64,000 nt of DNA from Azorinus chamasolen (lineage: Eukaryota > Mollusca > Bivalvia > Cardiida > Solecurtidae), in NCBI GenBank assembly GCA_963576725.1, contig OY755237.1, forward strand, positions 51,171,090 to 51,235,089, given 5' to 3'. The notes under the pieces are model-generated. The model searched no databases, was not told where the DNA came from, and worked only from the letters and a program-made list of their open reading frames with translations. Below are positions 31,735-41,849 of the stretch, in pieces. Within the stretch, counting starts at the first letter, position 1; each line of letters starts with the position of its first letter. The position numbers and the translations under genes were made by a program.

Positions 31735-33943
31735 ACTACTGTCGAGGAAGGGCCCCAGGTAAGACTCTTGGTAGCGCATACGACTGCATATTCCTAATGC
31801 AGAACTGCAGCAACATAATTAAATATGGATGTAATTTGCTTAACTGTGAACTCTTGCTAGATACTTGAATAATAGGCATATAGTGAGCAAGTTTGATAGA
31901 AATCGGACCAATCTTTCAAAAGATATGTCACAGAAACAGTCAGCCATATCAGATTGTATCATCATCAGTAATTATGTGCAGAATATGCCAACCAAAGAAC
32001 CCATGTGAGGTATTTGGATATCAGTATGATAGTGCACTGCGCAAGTTTGGTGAAAATTAGACCATTCCTTGAAGAGATATATTGCAGAGAAAACAATCGG
32101 CTAATCAGATTGCAGCAGCCAAAATGAAAATGCCCATAATTTTCCGAAAAATGAGCGGATATTGCCAAACACAGAATCCATGCGGTGATGGGAGGTACTT
32201 GGATATCAAGTTCACTGAGCAAGTTTGGTGAAATTTGGACCATTCCTTGAGGAGATATTGCGTGGGAACCAATCAGTGAAAATGCCCGTAATTTTAAAAA
32301 CAAGAGGGCCAGAATGGCCCTGACATCGCTCACCAGCCAATCAGAGGAGAAGATGTTCAAAGTTTTCACTATATGTTTCTAGAGAAAACTGGCACCCCTG
32401 GGGCGGGGTCAATTTTGACCCCAGGGGCATAATGTATATAACTTTTGTAGAGGACCTGAACATGATGATATGTGCCAGATATGAAAGCTGAGAACCATTC
32501 AGTTTCAGAGAAGAATATATTCAAAGTTTTACCATATATTTCTATTGAAAACTGGCTACCCCTGGGGCGGGGCCAATTTTGACCCCAGGGGCATAATTTA
32601 TATAAATTTTGTAGAGGACCTGAACATGATGCTCTGTGCCAAATATGAAAACTTAGAACCTTCCAGTTTCAGAGGAGAAGATTTTCAAAGTTTCACTATA
32701 TGTTTCTATTGAAAACTGACCACCCCTGGGCGGGGCCAATTTTGACCCCAGGGGCATAATTTATACAAATTTTGTAGAGGACCTGAACATGATGCTATGT
32801 GCCAAATATGAAAGCTGAGAACCCTGTAGATTCAGAAGAATTTTTTTTCAAAGTTGTCACTATGTGTTTCTATTCAAAACTGGCTACCCCTGGGGCGGGG
32901 CCAATTTTGACCCCAGGGGCATAATTTATATAACTTTTGTAGAGGACTTGAACATGATGCTATGTGCCAAATATGAAAGCTGAGAACCGTGTAGATTCAG
33001 AGAAGATTTTCAAAGTTGTCACTATATGTTTCTAATGAAATCTGGCTACCCCTGGGGCGGGGCCAATTTTGACCCCAGGGCCATAATTTATATAACTTTT
33101 GTAGAGGACCTGAACATGATGCTATGTGCCAAATATGAAAGCTGAGAACCCTGTAGATTCAGAGGAGAAGATTTTCAAAGTTGTCACTATATGTTTCTAT
33201 TCAAAACTGGCTACCCCTGGGGCGGGCCAATTTTGACCCCAGGGGCATAATTTATATAACTTTTGTAGAGGACCTGAACATGATGCTTTGTGCCAAATAT
33301 GAAAGCTGAGAACCGTGTAGATTCAGAGGAGAAGATTTTCAAAGTTTTACTATATATTTCAAAAGAAAACAAGGCACCCCTGGGGCGGGGCCAATTTTGA
33401 CCCCAGGGGCAAAATTTATATAACTTTTGTAGAGGACCTAAAGATGATGCTATGTACCAAAGATGAAAGCTGAGAACCCTGTAGATTCAGAGGAGAAGAT
33501 TTTCAAAGTTGTCACTATATGTTTCTATTCAAAACTGGCTACCCCTGGGGCGGGCCAATTTTGACCCCAGGGGCATAATTTATATAACTTTTGTAGAGGA
33601 CCTGAACATGATGCTTTGTGCCAAATATGAAAGCTGAGAACCCTGTAGATTCAGAGGAGAAGATTTTTAAAGGTTCAAATTGTTGACGCCCGACGACGGA
33701 CGACGCACGACGCACGATGCACGACGCACGACGACGGACGACAGACATCAAGTGATCACAAAAGCTTACCCTGAGCACAAAAGTGCTCTGGTGAGCTAAA
33801 AATGTGTGGAAATTGCCAAACACCACAATGTGTGGTACTTGAGCAAGTTTGGTGAAAATTGGACCATTCCTTGAGGAGATATTGCATGGAAACGAAAAAT
33901 GGACAGACAGACGGACAAGCTGATTATGGGCAATGTGGGCCCT
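31735..33943 (+). mobile_element. Pearl-like element, GGGCCC-box type, with nested insertion
   Basis: Start region GGAAGGGCCCCAGG (exact 5' end uncertain). It ends ATGTGGGCCCT followed by AATAAA. ~150-bp units contain TTGGTGAAAATTGGACCATTCC and AGAACCCATGTGAGG. GACAGACAGACGGACA precedes the 3' end. The next element splits it. Confidence 0.6.
32299..33797 (+). mobile_element. Pearl-like element, sister of 28730-30369, nested
   Basis: Same start (AACAAGAGGGCCAGAATGGC) and end (GAGCACAAAAGTGCTC, then TGGTGAGCT and an A-run). About eight ~165-bp units; a variant unit with AAACAAGGCACCCC recurs near the 3' end as in the sister. CGACGCACGACG microsatellite at 33687-33743. Host units imply insertion into an A-run. 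Confidence 0.85.
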
Positions 33944-34037
33944 AATAAATCAGTTAAGACTTTATAAAAGACATTTATGATGAACAAGAGAATATTTTAC
34001 AATGGCAGTCCTTTTGTCTCATATCTACACTGGTCTG

Positions 34038-34335
34038 TTAGCCCTTTCTCTCATATAACCATGTTTTCACTTATTTGCAAACAGAGTAGACCCAGATCAG
34101 ATGGCAGTCCTATAGGAGCTGTCTGATCAAGGTCTGCTCTGTTTGCTTATGACATGACATACATTTAATTCTACAATTTTTAACAAAGCAAAAAAAAAAA
34201 AAACCTTGAAAGGTTTACATTAGGGTCTGCTCTGTTTGCTTATAGAATTTGATAGATCTGTTTCTTTACTTTCAATGGCCACACTGATCATATACCTTCC
34301 ATATTTCATTATAGCTGTATTGTCCATGAATATTC
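34038..34335 (+). mobile_element. B1/B2 mosaic MITE
   Basis: TTAGCCCTTTCTCTCATATA start and CAAACAGAGTAGACCCAGATC hairpin, then a second GTCTGCTCTGTTTGCTTA and a B2 tail (CTTCCATATTTCATTATAG). Two elements are fused or recombined. Confidence 0.6.
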
Positions 34336-34647
34336 TTGGAATAATTCCAACTGCTGTGATTCTAATATAAATCAATGTAGCACAACAAAATTTCACCTTG
34401 ATCTGTAACTCATTATAATAAAGTTACATACCAAATATCACTTCAATATCTACTAGGGTTTAGATTAAGATTACCTAGAGGGGTCATTTCACCGAGAAAT
34501 CTTCCCGAAAGACTGAGCTGCGATCACAGAGCGTGGCTTGGTCGCCGCAGGTCGCACGTAGTCGACAGTTGACCGAGGGTTGGTCGTGCCTTGGTCTCCC
34601 GTGGTCGCACATGGTCGAGGATTGGTCTCCCGGAAAAACCGATCGTA

Positions 34648-34679
34648 GCTCGGTTTTTTGACATGTCAAAAAACCGAGC
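34648..34679. repeat. 32-bp perfect palindrome
   Basis: GCTCGGTTTTTTGACA followed by its exact reverse complement. Located in the left part of the GC-rich element. Confidence 0.95.
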
Positions 34680-34928
34680 CTCGACCTAAAAGTCGCACGG
34701 AGAGCGTCGAAAGAGCAAGCGAGATCGAGGAAAGAACGCATTGGTCGTGAGACGATGTAAACTAGAGCGGGGATGAGCTAAGCTCAGTCTTTTCGAGCGA
34801 AAACTAGTCGCGCGAATGGTCGTGCTGCTCGATCCTCGCTCGATCCGTGCGATCTAGCTTCGCTCTTTTGCGATTAAGCCTCGCTCGGCGCGACCTGTCC
34901 CAGACCTTCCCTAGACCCGTACGTTCGA

Positions 34929-34976
34929 TATCATTTCCATTGGCGACCTCTGTATCATTTCCATTGGCGACCTCTG
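34929..34976. repeat. 24-bp tandem duplication
   Basis: TATCATTTCCATTGGCGACC and TCTG occur twice in a row. Confidence 0.9.
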
Positions 34977-35171
34977 TGCGCTTAATCTTCAACCAAATAA
35001 GATCGACCCTCGCTTAACTTGCGATTTACCTTCGCATTATCCGAGTATGCCACACCTACTGAAAACTATATAAATAGGATGAACACCGAGCAGCGATCAT
35101 AACACGCTCAGCTTTCGACCACGACGCATAATATCAATTTCTACGACCTTGACCAGATACCACCTATATCC

Positions 35172-35457
35172 CTAATATAGATCTATAGATCTTCTATAGT
35201 TAGTGACCATCGGGGGCATACGGGGATAGGTCAGGTAGGTAGCTTCATCTCCCAGCCTCAGTTCCGTCATGAGGGAGGTGTGCTGACCATAATGTTCCCT
35301 CTGGCGTTCACGCAGCCAGGGAGCAAATCAATATTTCTTCTTGGTATACTTCGTCCTTCTCCTCCTCTTCAGCATGGTTAGCATAACCGGAGTTTTGCTG
35401 CAATTTCAGGGCATGGTGCTGTAATACAATAGCATGATGCAGAGCGATTGGGTCCAT
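35172..35457 (-). pseudogene. PIF/Harbinger transposase N-terminal remnant
   Basis: Read on the minus strand, an ATG at 35457 opens MDPIALHHAIVLQHHAL. After a change of frame comes a basic run (KRRRRTKYTKKKY), then a TGA, then FAPWLRERQREHYGQ and a stretch ending MTELRLGDEATYL. PIF/Harbinger transposases typically carry arginine-rich residues followed by a 'YW..PWL..R...G....L..EL' block before the helix-turn-helix. Here the expected tryptophan codon position reads TGA. The frame ends at 35172, well before any DDE catalytic domain, so this is a decayed fragment. A long overlapping minus-strand frame (35308-35895) is mostly unrelated low-complexity translation upstream of the ATG. Confidence 0.55.
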
Positions 35458-36451
35458 GTTATCCCTTCGGAGACTGGTCAAAAACTGATGGTCAGCCACC
35501 GATCGCCGGACATTGTATAACGATCGCAGTGGGTCGCGCGCAAATCCGTGCGACCAAAACCAATGTGCGCGTAGCTCAGGCGAGACTCTGTCGAGAACAG
35601 ATCGAGAATTGGTCGTCTGAGCGAGGCTAGAACGTTCGAGATCGCATCTAAATCGTATTGATCGAGGGTACATTGCAACTCGTACGTAGCTAGATCGACC
35701 GGGAACGAGTCTCGGTCGGCCGAGGTCGCGCTCTTGCGAGGATAGATCGCCGAGAGATCCAGGCAATGTCGCAGATTGGTCGAACAGAACCAACCTCGGT
35801 CGTGTCAGGATCGCTTCAGATCGAGTGGATAGACGTAGGTAGAGCGTATATAGAGCCTGTGTAGAGCATATAGGACGTATATAGAGCGTACACATCGAAG
35901 GTCAAACGAGCTAACATCGAACATAGAGCATGCACAGAAAATAATGGGGTAGGTCGCACGGTTTTTGCCCGCGACTATGGGAAAACTGAGCTGCGATTAA
36001 GGTCGCGCGTGGTCGCGTGCGACTTTTCCAGGTCGTACTCGGTGAAATGACCCCTTAAGATTACCTAAAATTTCCAGAAAATTCTTAGTCCAAATGCTGT
36101 AATTCAGTAAAAAATCAATGTATCGTAACAAAATTCAAACTTGATCTGAAACTCATTATCATAAAGCTAGTACATACCAAATATTAGTTCAATATCTGCA
36201 AGGGTTTTATAGGAAAAACTCCAGAAAACCTAAAATTTCCTGAAGATTTCTTAAAGTCCAACTGCTGTGAAAAATCAATGTAGCGTAACAAATTCAAACT
36301 TGATCTGTAACTCATTATTAATAAAGCCAAATACCAAATACCACTGCAATATCTACTAGAGTTTAGAAACAAAAAACTCCGGAAAACCTAAAATTTCTGA
36401 GTCAAACAGTTGAAATTCCGTGAAAAACAAAATTCGATTATAATGAAGGTA

Positions 36452-36532
36452 ACCCACAGGAGCCATCTGATCTGGGTCTACTCTGTTTGGAAAGGCATGA
36501 AAAGGCATTTCTATGAGTTAAGGGATTAAGTC
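36452..36532. mobile_element. B-family MITE right end
   Basis: ACAGGAGCCATCTGATCTGG...TCTACTCTGTTTGGAAAGG...GGGATTAA. The left part is missing. Confidence 0.6.
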
Positions 36533-36747
36533 AAGGTTCTAAGGAAAATACTGGCACCTTTGAATGAGAAAGTAATCGACCATTACAAAGCTGTTACAAA
36601 TTACAACCTGTTGCAATTTCTACTTACTGATGTACTTCCAATTCATTCAAGCTTTGGAGAATATATTTACTAAGTGGCACACAGTTTGGATCCTGATCAG
36701 ATGCCAAGTTACTACATGTAGCTTCCCCTTTTACACCCTTTCCCTGT

Positions 36748-36798
36748 TTAACCCTTTCCCTGTTCTATGTCTAGTCTTTATATGAAGGAAAGGGTTAA
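36748..36798. mobile_element. 51-bp minimal TTAA element (B2 left end joined to right end)
   Basis: TTAACCCTTTCCCTGTTCTA from a B2 left end joins TTTATATGAAGGAAAGGG and TTAA from a B2 right end. The whole interior is deleted. Confidence 0.7.
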
Positions 36799-36835
36799 TG
36801 CTACTAGGATAAAGGTTGTTGTTTGTTTGTTTATA

Positions 36836-37012
36836 CAGTAAAACCAATCTAAACCAGTTGTTCAATTTAATACAAATATCGGTCTTGGAAACAGGTTGCA
36901 GCTTAATGTAGGGTGAAAGTCATACAGAAAGATCCTGCATTAAGCTGACCCACCTGCCTTAAAGTACTTAAATTCTTCTCTATGAGAATTCCGGTATACA
37001 GGGGTTCAGCTG
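36836..37012. mobile_element. TA-type MITE, diverged
   Basis: CAGTAAAACCAATCTAAACC after TA and GGGGTTCAGCTG before TA. Palindromic core GCAGCTTAATGTAGGGTG / CTGCATTAAGCTG. Confidence 0.6.
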
Positions 37013-37810
37013 TATTTGGTTTGACATTAACTCTTTGCATGCTAGCGGCTGATTCTCCCATCATTAATGACCTATATACAAAAGTTTGAATCCAGATCAG
37101 GCAACACAAAACATCGGGCCTGATCTGAGATCCAAACTCTTTGTCACACAGACTCAAAATCTGGAAAAAAATAAGAATGAAAATCGATAATTTTGAAAAT
37201 GTTGCAGACAGCAAATGAGCAAACGACAAAATTTCTTAGAAAGTAATTTAAGCAATGTAAGGTTACACTCCCAGCGCCATCAGATGCTGAATTTTAATAT
37301 GACAATAACCCATCCTTCTCCAAAGATAATAAATGTTTGCACTTAACCCTGAAACAGTATCTTCTGCGAAAAAATGTAAACTTTAAAATTATGTACTTTT
37401 AGAAAATGTAAACTTCAAGTCTCAAAGAAAATATTTCTTGCAATTGTGACAATGCTCAATTCTCAAGGTGAAATGGTCCATGTTTTAAGTTTAACTAAAG
37501 AGTCTATTCTGTATAAAATGGGTAAAATCGCTAGACAATTTTAAATGATAAAAAGTGTAGATCCTGATCAGAGGATTCCCCTAGGAGCCCTGTTTTACTT
37601 TACAGTATATGCCTCTCACCTCGGGAGGCATGTTTTTCAATTATATAAAAATTTGATCCTCATTATCTGCAAACTATTTGCAAATTTTTCAGAAAAGTGT
37701 AAAGAGAAAACTCCAGTATGTAAATTGCACCACTCCTCGACTTCAGCATAATGTCATCTCCTTCAATTATTAACCTTTTGTCTCATGAAAGTCATATAAG
37801 AAATGGACAT
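37013..37810. other. C-family hairpin and unassigned DNA
   Basis: AAAAGTTTGAATCCAGATCAGG / CCTGATCTGAGATCCAAACTC (37079-37140) is a C-type hairpin. The rest, including a 68-codon plus-strand frame at 37545-37751 that begins in MITE sequence, shows nothing interpretable. Confidence 0.4.
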
Positions 37811-38041
37811 TTAACCCTTTCCTCCATAGATACGCCTTTATACGCCTCTGTAATAACCACTTCTTGAAACCATTGTGATAAATAGAGCATTTTGCTCCAC
37901 AGGATCAAATGTTCTATTTATCACAATGGTTTCAGAACTACAAAATTCTATTTTTTTTTCTTTTCTCTAGTTAATGCTCCTTTTGGGTAGATTTAATCAA
38001 AGAAGTTAGGTCTAAAAATAGCCTATGAGGTAATGGGTTAA
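37811..38041 (+). mobile_element. Family A MITE
   Basis: TTAACCCTTTCCTCC to GGTAATGGGTTAA. GAAACCATTGTGATAAATAG palindrome around TGCTCCACAGGATCA. Confidence 0.85.
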
Positions 38042-38136
38042 TAGTACAATGGTATATGAAACAGGATGTTTTTGCTTTGACAGAAACTGTAGAATCAGAT
38101 CCACATGTATATAATTTATACGCAAATAGAGCAGAC

Positions 38137-38226
38137 ACTGCTCAGACTCAGACACTGCTCAGACTCAGACACTGACACTGCTCAGACTCAGACACTGACA
38201 CTGCTCAGACTCAGACACTGCTCAGA
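38137..38226. repeat. Irregular tandem repeat CTCAGACTCAGACACTG
   Basis: Expansion of the left hairpin arm (GACACTGCTCAGA) of a B-family MITE, followed by its right arm CAGCTGTCTGACCAAGGTC. Confidence 0.8.
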
Positions 38227-38566
38227 TCCGGCTCCTACAGCTGTCTGACCAAGGTCTAGTCCGTTTGCAAAATTGAAAAGGTGAAACACATCATTTAAAT
38301 GTTTGACCATGTTATTGATCCTTTAAACTCAACTCTCATCCACAAAAAATATCATCTGCTATATTTTTTCTTTTCAATTGTACTGAAAAAACAACAACTG
38401 TCAGTATCATTCAGTTTGGATCCTGATGAAAGTTCAAATTGTCTACAAAGGTCATCAGAAATTGGTCCATGAATATTCATCAGCCAAATGTTTTATGATG
38501 GCATAATTATGAACACAGGATTTTTTGGTATTGGTAGAAACTATAATAGAGTGGAATCTATCATTA

Positions 38567-38655
38567 GTTCATAGCAAACAGAGCAGACCCTGATCAGACG
38601 ACCCCAATAATTCATAGCAAACAGAGCAGACCCTGATCAGACGACCCCAATAGGA
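38567..38655. repeat. Two copies of a ~41-bp unit from a B-family arm
   Basis: TTCATAGCAAACAGAGCAG / ACCCTGATCAGACGACCCC / AATAA is repeated once, then the right arm AGGAGCCCTCTGATCTGG follows. Confidence 0.85.
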
Positions 38656-38699
38656 GCCCTCTGATCTGGATTTACTCTGTTTGAAAAAGTGTGAAAAAG

Positions 38700-39210
38700 T
38701 ACATACTTAAGATCTAGACTGAAAGGGCTAAATACAAACAATATTAGTTTCCAAATAAAATCAGAATTTTAAACAGTTTGTCTCCCAATTAGATCCGATT
38801 TGTCTCCCAATTAGATGTCTAGCTACTAAGCATCTCATTTGAAAAAAAATCCATTTTCATAAAATTTATTCCACTTTCTCCCTTAGCAAGATAAAGGTTA
38901 AACTTTTAAACCCCAATCAGTCATCTGTCAACCGACCACACTTAAGCGCAATCGATATATTGTTACTCCTATTTCAATTTGTAATCCGAATAAGAGCAAA
39001 TAAGGGACAGTACTAGGTTGTCAACAACGACCCCAAATCGGACAAAGACCATCCGCTGCGCCCCAATCTTTGATCTCGATTTACACCAACAACCATTTAG
39101 ATTAGCGAATATTGTCAAACAGGTGCAGTCAAATATTTACGTACCTGTTAAACTTTGATGTTTCAATCGGGGTAACCTTTAACCGGCAGTTTCAATTGAT
39201 GTAAGCTTGA
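38700..39210. other. Low-repeat DNA with a possible minus-strand splice donor
   Basis: After a C-type hairpin (38760-38840) the stretch 38900-39200 has unusually many CpGs and no repeat signature. On the minus strand TTTAACAG/GTACGTAAATA (exon side ending at 39145) is a good donor match. No coding frame accompanies it. Confidence 0.25.
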
Positions 39211-39560
39211 ACCCCTTCCCTGTTTGAATATTCATGTCGGAAATAGTGTTATCATGAATATTTATTACTGATAGCTGATTTTTTATACAGCAGAACCTGT
39301 CGTAAGTGGTCATTCATTTATTGAACATAGGAGTTTTAAAAAAGTAGGTGGTTTCTTAATGCAGGGTAAAAGTAATACAGAAAGCTATAGGAGCTCTCTT
39401 TTGAACTGCATTGAGCTACCACCTGCCTTACAGACCCATACTTGAACCTCTTTTTGATGGGCAGGTTCTACTGTAATGACATATGTACACGTTTTTTTTT
39501 TGTATTATTGTAATTTCAGAAGCAAACAGAGTAGACCATAATCAGATGGCGCCTACAGAT
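39211..39560 (-). mobile_element. B1 MITE split by a TA-type MITE
   Basis: CCCCTTCCCTGTTTGAATATTC...GCTGATTTTTTATA, then after the insertion ATGACATATGTACACG and a CAAACAGAGTAGACC core. The B1 consensus has TTTTATAATGGCATATGAAC without a break. Confidence 0.7.
39298..39473. mobile_element. TA-type MITE nested in a B1 MITE
   Basis: CAGCAGAACCTGTCG and, from the right, CAGTAGAACCTGCCC, with TA on both sides (39296-39297, 39474-39475). The palindromic core AGGTGGTTTCTTAATGCAGG / CTGCATTGAGCTACCACCT. Confidence 0.8.
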
Positions 39561-39630
39561 GACAAATTTAACAGATGGTGGCAACTCAATGTGCAGAGAG
39601 TTAACTCTTTTAGTAAGAAATAAATACTGT

Positions 39631-39856
39631 TTAACCCTTTCCCTTATGTAAGCGCATTTTCGCGCATCTGCAAACAGAGGCAAACAGCCGTCTGACCAGG
39701 GTCTGCTCTATTTGCTTAAGGTGTAATATAGATCGGATTCTACAGCTTCTGTCTGAGCCAAAATGTCCTGTGTTCATATGCCATTATAAAAAATAATCTT
39801 ATTAATATTCATGATGTCATTATTTCTTACATGAATATACATCAGGGAAAGGGATA
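39631..39856 (+). mobile_element. B1 MITE
   Basis: TTAACCCTTTCCCTTATG to GGGAAAGGGATAA, hairpin arms shortened. Confidence 0.75.
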
Positions 39857-40060
39857 AATATTATTTCGTGATTTTTTTATAATGGCATTACAAACATGAG
39901 AACCCCTGGGGCCTTCCTCCACCTGTAATTAGCTTGATGTCGTGATAGGATTGAAATACTGTTAAAACGATGTAAAACCCGATAAAAACAAATCCAAACA
40001 AACATGAGAATTTTTACCATGGCAGAAACTGCAGAATTACATCAATATTAATACTATTAA
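39857..40060 (-). mobile_element. B1 MITE part split by a SINE fragment
   Basis: GTGATTTTTTTATAATGGC...CATGAGAA, then after the SINE TTTTTACCATGGCAGAAACTG, which is the normal B1 continuation. Confidence 0.65.
39903..39997 (+). mobile_element. 5'-truncated SINE (V-SINE-like tail) with 13-bp TSD
   Basis: ACAAACATGAGAA occurs on both sides (39890-39902, 39998-40010). The 95-bp insert runs GGGGCCTTCCTCCACC...GTAAGC-like...TTGATGTCGTGATAGG...GTAAAACCCGATAAAAACAAA, the 3' portion typical of molluscan SINEs. The target is a B1 MITE. Confidence 0.75.
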
Positions 40061-40460
40061 TTAGATCATTTGATATAATGGCAATGCTGCATGAACACAG
40101 GCCATTTTGGCTCCAATAGCAACCAACCAGTCTGGGTCTCCACTGTTAAAGGTTATGCTCTAGGGAAGTACTTTCTTATGGGTGGATAACCCCAAAATGC
40201 ATTAATTTTAAAGCTTATAAGTAGACATTTCACAGCCCATTGGTTACGTTAACCCATTCAACACTACTTATTTTTGTCTGCAAAATTTGTCATCTGCTAT
40301 AATTCTTAAAGTATTAATTTTGTCTTTCATTTCTTTCCCCAAAAAACAGTGTCCAGGTGTCAAATAAATCTTGATGAAACATCAAGTTACTTGGCATCTC
40401 ATCTGGATCCAAACTGTCGGCAAATTAGCCATCAAATATTGTTTTATAGTGTTGAATGGA
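40061..40460. other. MITE remnants and unassigned DNA
   Basis: B1-tail pieces near 40070-40110. The C-family half-hairpin GGCATCTCATCTGGATCCAAAC is at about 40394-40416. Otherwise nothing is seen. Confidence 0.4.
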
Positions 40461-40615
40461 TTAACCCCTTTCAATGCTGAATGATCAGAGTGGAATAGCC
40501 CATCACTGTTTTAAACAGTCCATTCAGTACAAAAGTCTTAAATGTGAGCCATCTGATCTGGGTCTACCCTGTTTGCAAATGTGTGAAAAGTCATTTACAG
40601 GAAGAAAAGGGTTAA
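40461..40615. mobile_element. D/B mosaic MITE
   Basis: TTAACCCCTTTCAATGCTG to GAAAAGGGTTAA. D-type left part and B-type right arm (CCATCTGATCTGGGTCTACC). Confidence 0.65.
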
Positions 40616-40839
40616 AAAGTGCATGAGAAGTTGGACACACAAGTATGTTTCATTATACATGTATTATTAAGAGTGAAAAGATTACCAAGACATATACCAA
40701 ACAGTAAAAATTCCCTTCTGTATGACAACCTTACACATTGTGGTAAAATGTTCATCTGTGAAAGTTTGAAGCAAGATTCTATGTAGAGTTAGACACACAA
40801 AACCTTTTTACTTTACATTTTTAAGTGTTAAAAGTTACA

Positions 40840-40930
40840 ACGAAAGTCCAATGGCAGAAAAAAGTAATGCAGAAGCCTCCGAAGGCTTTGGAACTGCATT
40901 TAGCAACAACCTGCTTTTCAAGACTCCTAT
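40840..40930. mobile_element. TA-type MITE core fragment
   Basis: AGTAATGCAGAAGCCTCCGAAG / GCTTTGGAACTGCATTTAGC hairpin, termini lost. Confidence 0.5.
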
Positions 40931-41421
40931 GTTTACTCCAAATGTAATCGCCTAAATGCTTTATCACAACAGAGTAGAACCAGATTAGACGGCTCCTGTA
41001 GGAGCCGTCTGATCAGGGTGCACATGACTGTGCTCTGTCTGCTTATGAAATAATAATAGATCTGACTACAGTTTTTACCAATATCGAACAATCCTGTGTA
41101 CATTATGCCATTTTAAACAAGAGCCGCGTGCGACGCCAACGCTCGTCTGATTTGGTGCTTGTCCAGCTAAATTTAAAAAAATTGAAAACAAGAGAGTCGT
41201 CACGGGTGACAAATGCCCCCAAAGTGTTTGACACCGAAATGCATTTTGGCGGAAAAACAATACAATGTAATGCAGGTGTAACATGAATTTTGATGCTGTT
41301 AAAAATGACACAGGAGTCAGTTCTTAACATTAAAATCAGAACCTTTGACGATTATGATAGCTAAGAAAAGAGCCAGGGGTTGAAACTTAGTTAAAAAAGA
41401 CCCTAGGTCATTCTTAATGTT

Positions 41422-41849
41422 AACAAGAGCTGTCCGCAGACAGCGCGCTCCACTTTAAGTCAGAAAGGGGAGATAACTATAGCAAATTAATTTTAGGGTT
41501 ATCTGCCCTTGCAAAATAGGTCCCCCTTGTAATAGTTAACATGTATACCAAAGTTTAACCAAATATCTTGGACAGTTTCTGAGACATGGACCTGAACATA
41601 AAACTTAACCAACAATGAAAAAGGGGCATAACTATGGCAAAATTACTTTTAGGGTTACCTACCCTTGTGAAATGGGTTCCCCTTGTGATAGTAAACATAC
41701 ATACCAAATATGATCCAAATATCTTTGATGGTTTCTGAGAAAAGGACCTTAACAAAAAGGTTAACCAACGCCGACGCCGACGCCGACACTGACGCCGACG
41801 CCGACGAGAGGGTCATGACAATAGCTCCACTTTTTGAAAAAATGGAGCT
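41422..41849 (+). mobile_element. Pearl-like element, GCGCTCCA-box type, fourth level
   Basis: AACAAGAGCTGTCCGCAGAC start (hairpin CTGTCCGCAGACAG), box GCGCTCCACTTT. It ends AAAAAATGGAGCT plus A-run. Two ~130-bp units (GGGCATAACTATGGCAAAAT) and (CGACGC)n at about 41768-41808. Sister copy at 52991 reads CAACGTTAAAAAGGACC without it, so the insertion caused no duplication. Confidence 0.9.

Larger units (their letters stand above)
34480..36054 (-). mobile_element. PIF/Harbinger-like transposon, GC-rich, defective
   Basis: The ends AGGGGTCATTTCACCGAG are inverted repeats (17-18 bp). The interior is GC- and CpG-rich with dense GGTCGCAC and GATCG motifs, unlike the AT-rich surroundings. A transposase N-terminal remnant (35172-35457) supports PIF/Harbinger. 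TTAAGATTACCTA occurs directly on both sides (34465-34477, 36055-36067): either a 12-13 bp duplication, or a TAA duplication (left copy mutated to TAG) in a target that already had a local 10-bp repeat. The motif ACTGAGCTGCGAT recurs in direct orientation near both ends. Confidence 0.7.
34336..36440. repeat. ~135-bp tandem array (pearl-core type), interrupted
   Basis: Four units share ATCAATGTAGC(A/G)(C/T)AACAAA, CTTGATCTGTAACTCATTAT, ATACCAAATA and AATATCTACTAGGGTTTAG: at 34340-34477, 36067-36205, 36206-36340 and 36341-36440. The Harbinger-like element splits the first from the second. No terminal boxes were found. Confidence 0.7.

Noticed and set aside
31742..31800. tRNA-like stretch (GGTAGCGCATACGACTGCATATTCC)
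   Set aside because: No B box within the expected distance and no acceptor pairing; too weak to call a tRNA or SINE head.
35308..35895. 195-codon minus-strand frame as an intact gene
   Set aside because: Only its last third has transposase-like residues and the conserved block lies in another frame after a stop; treated as a pseudogene.
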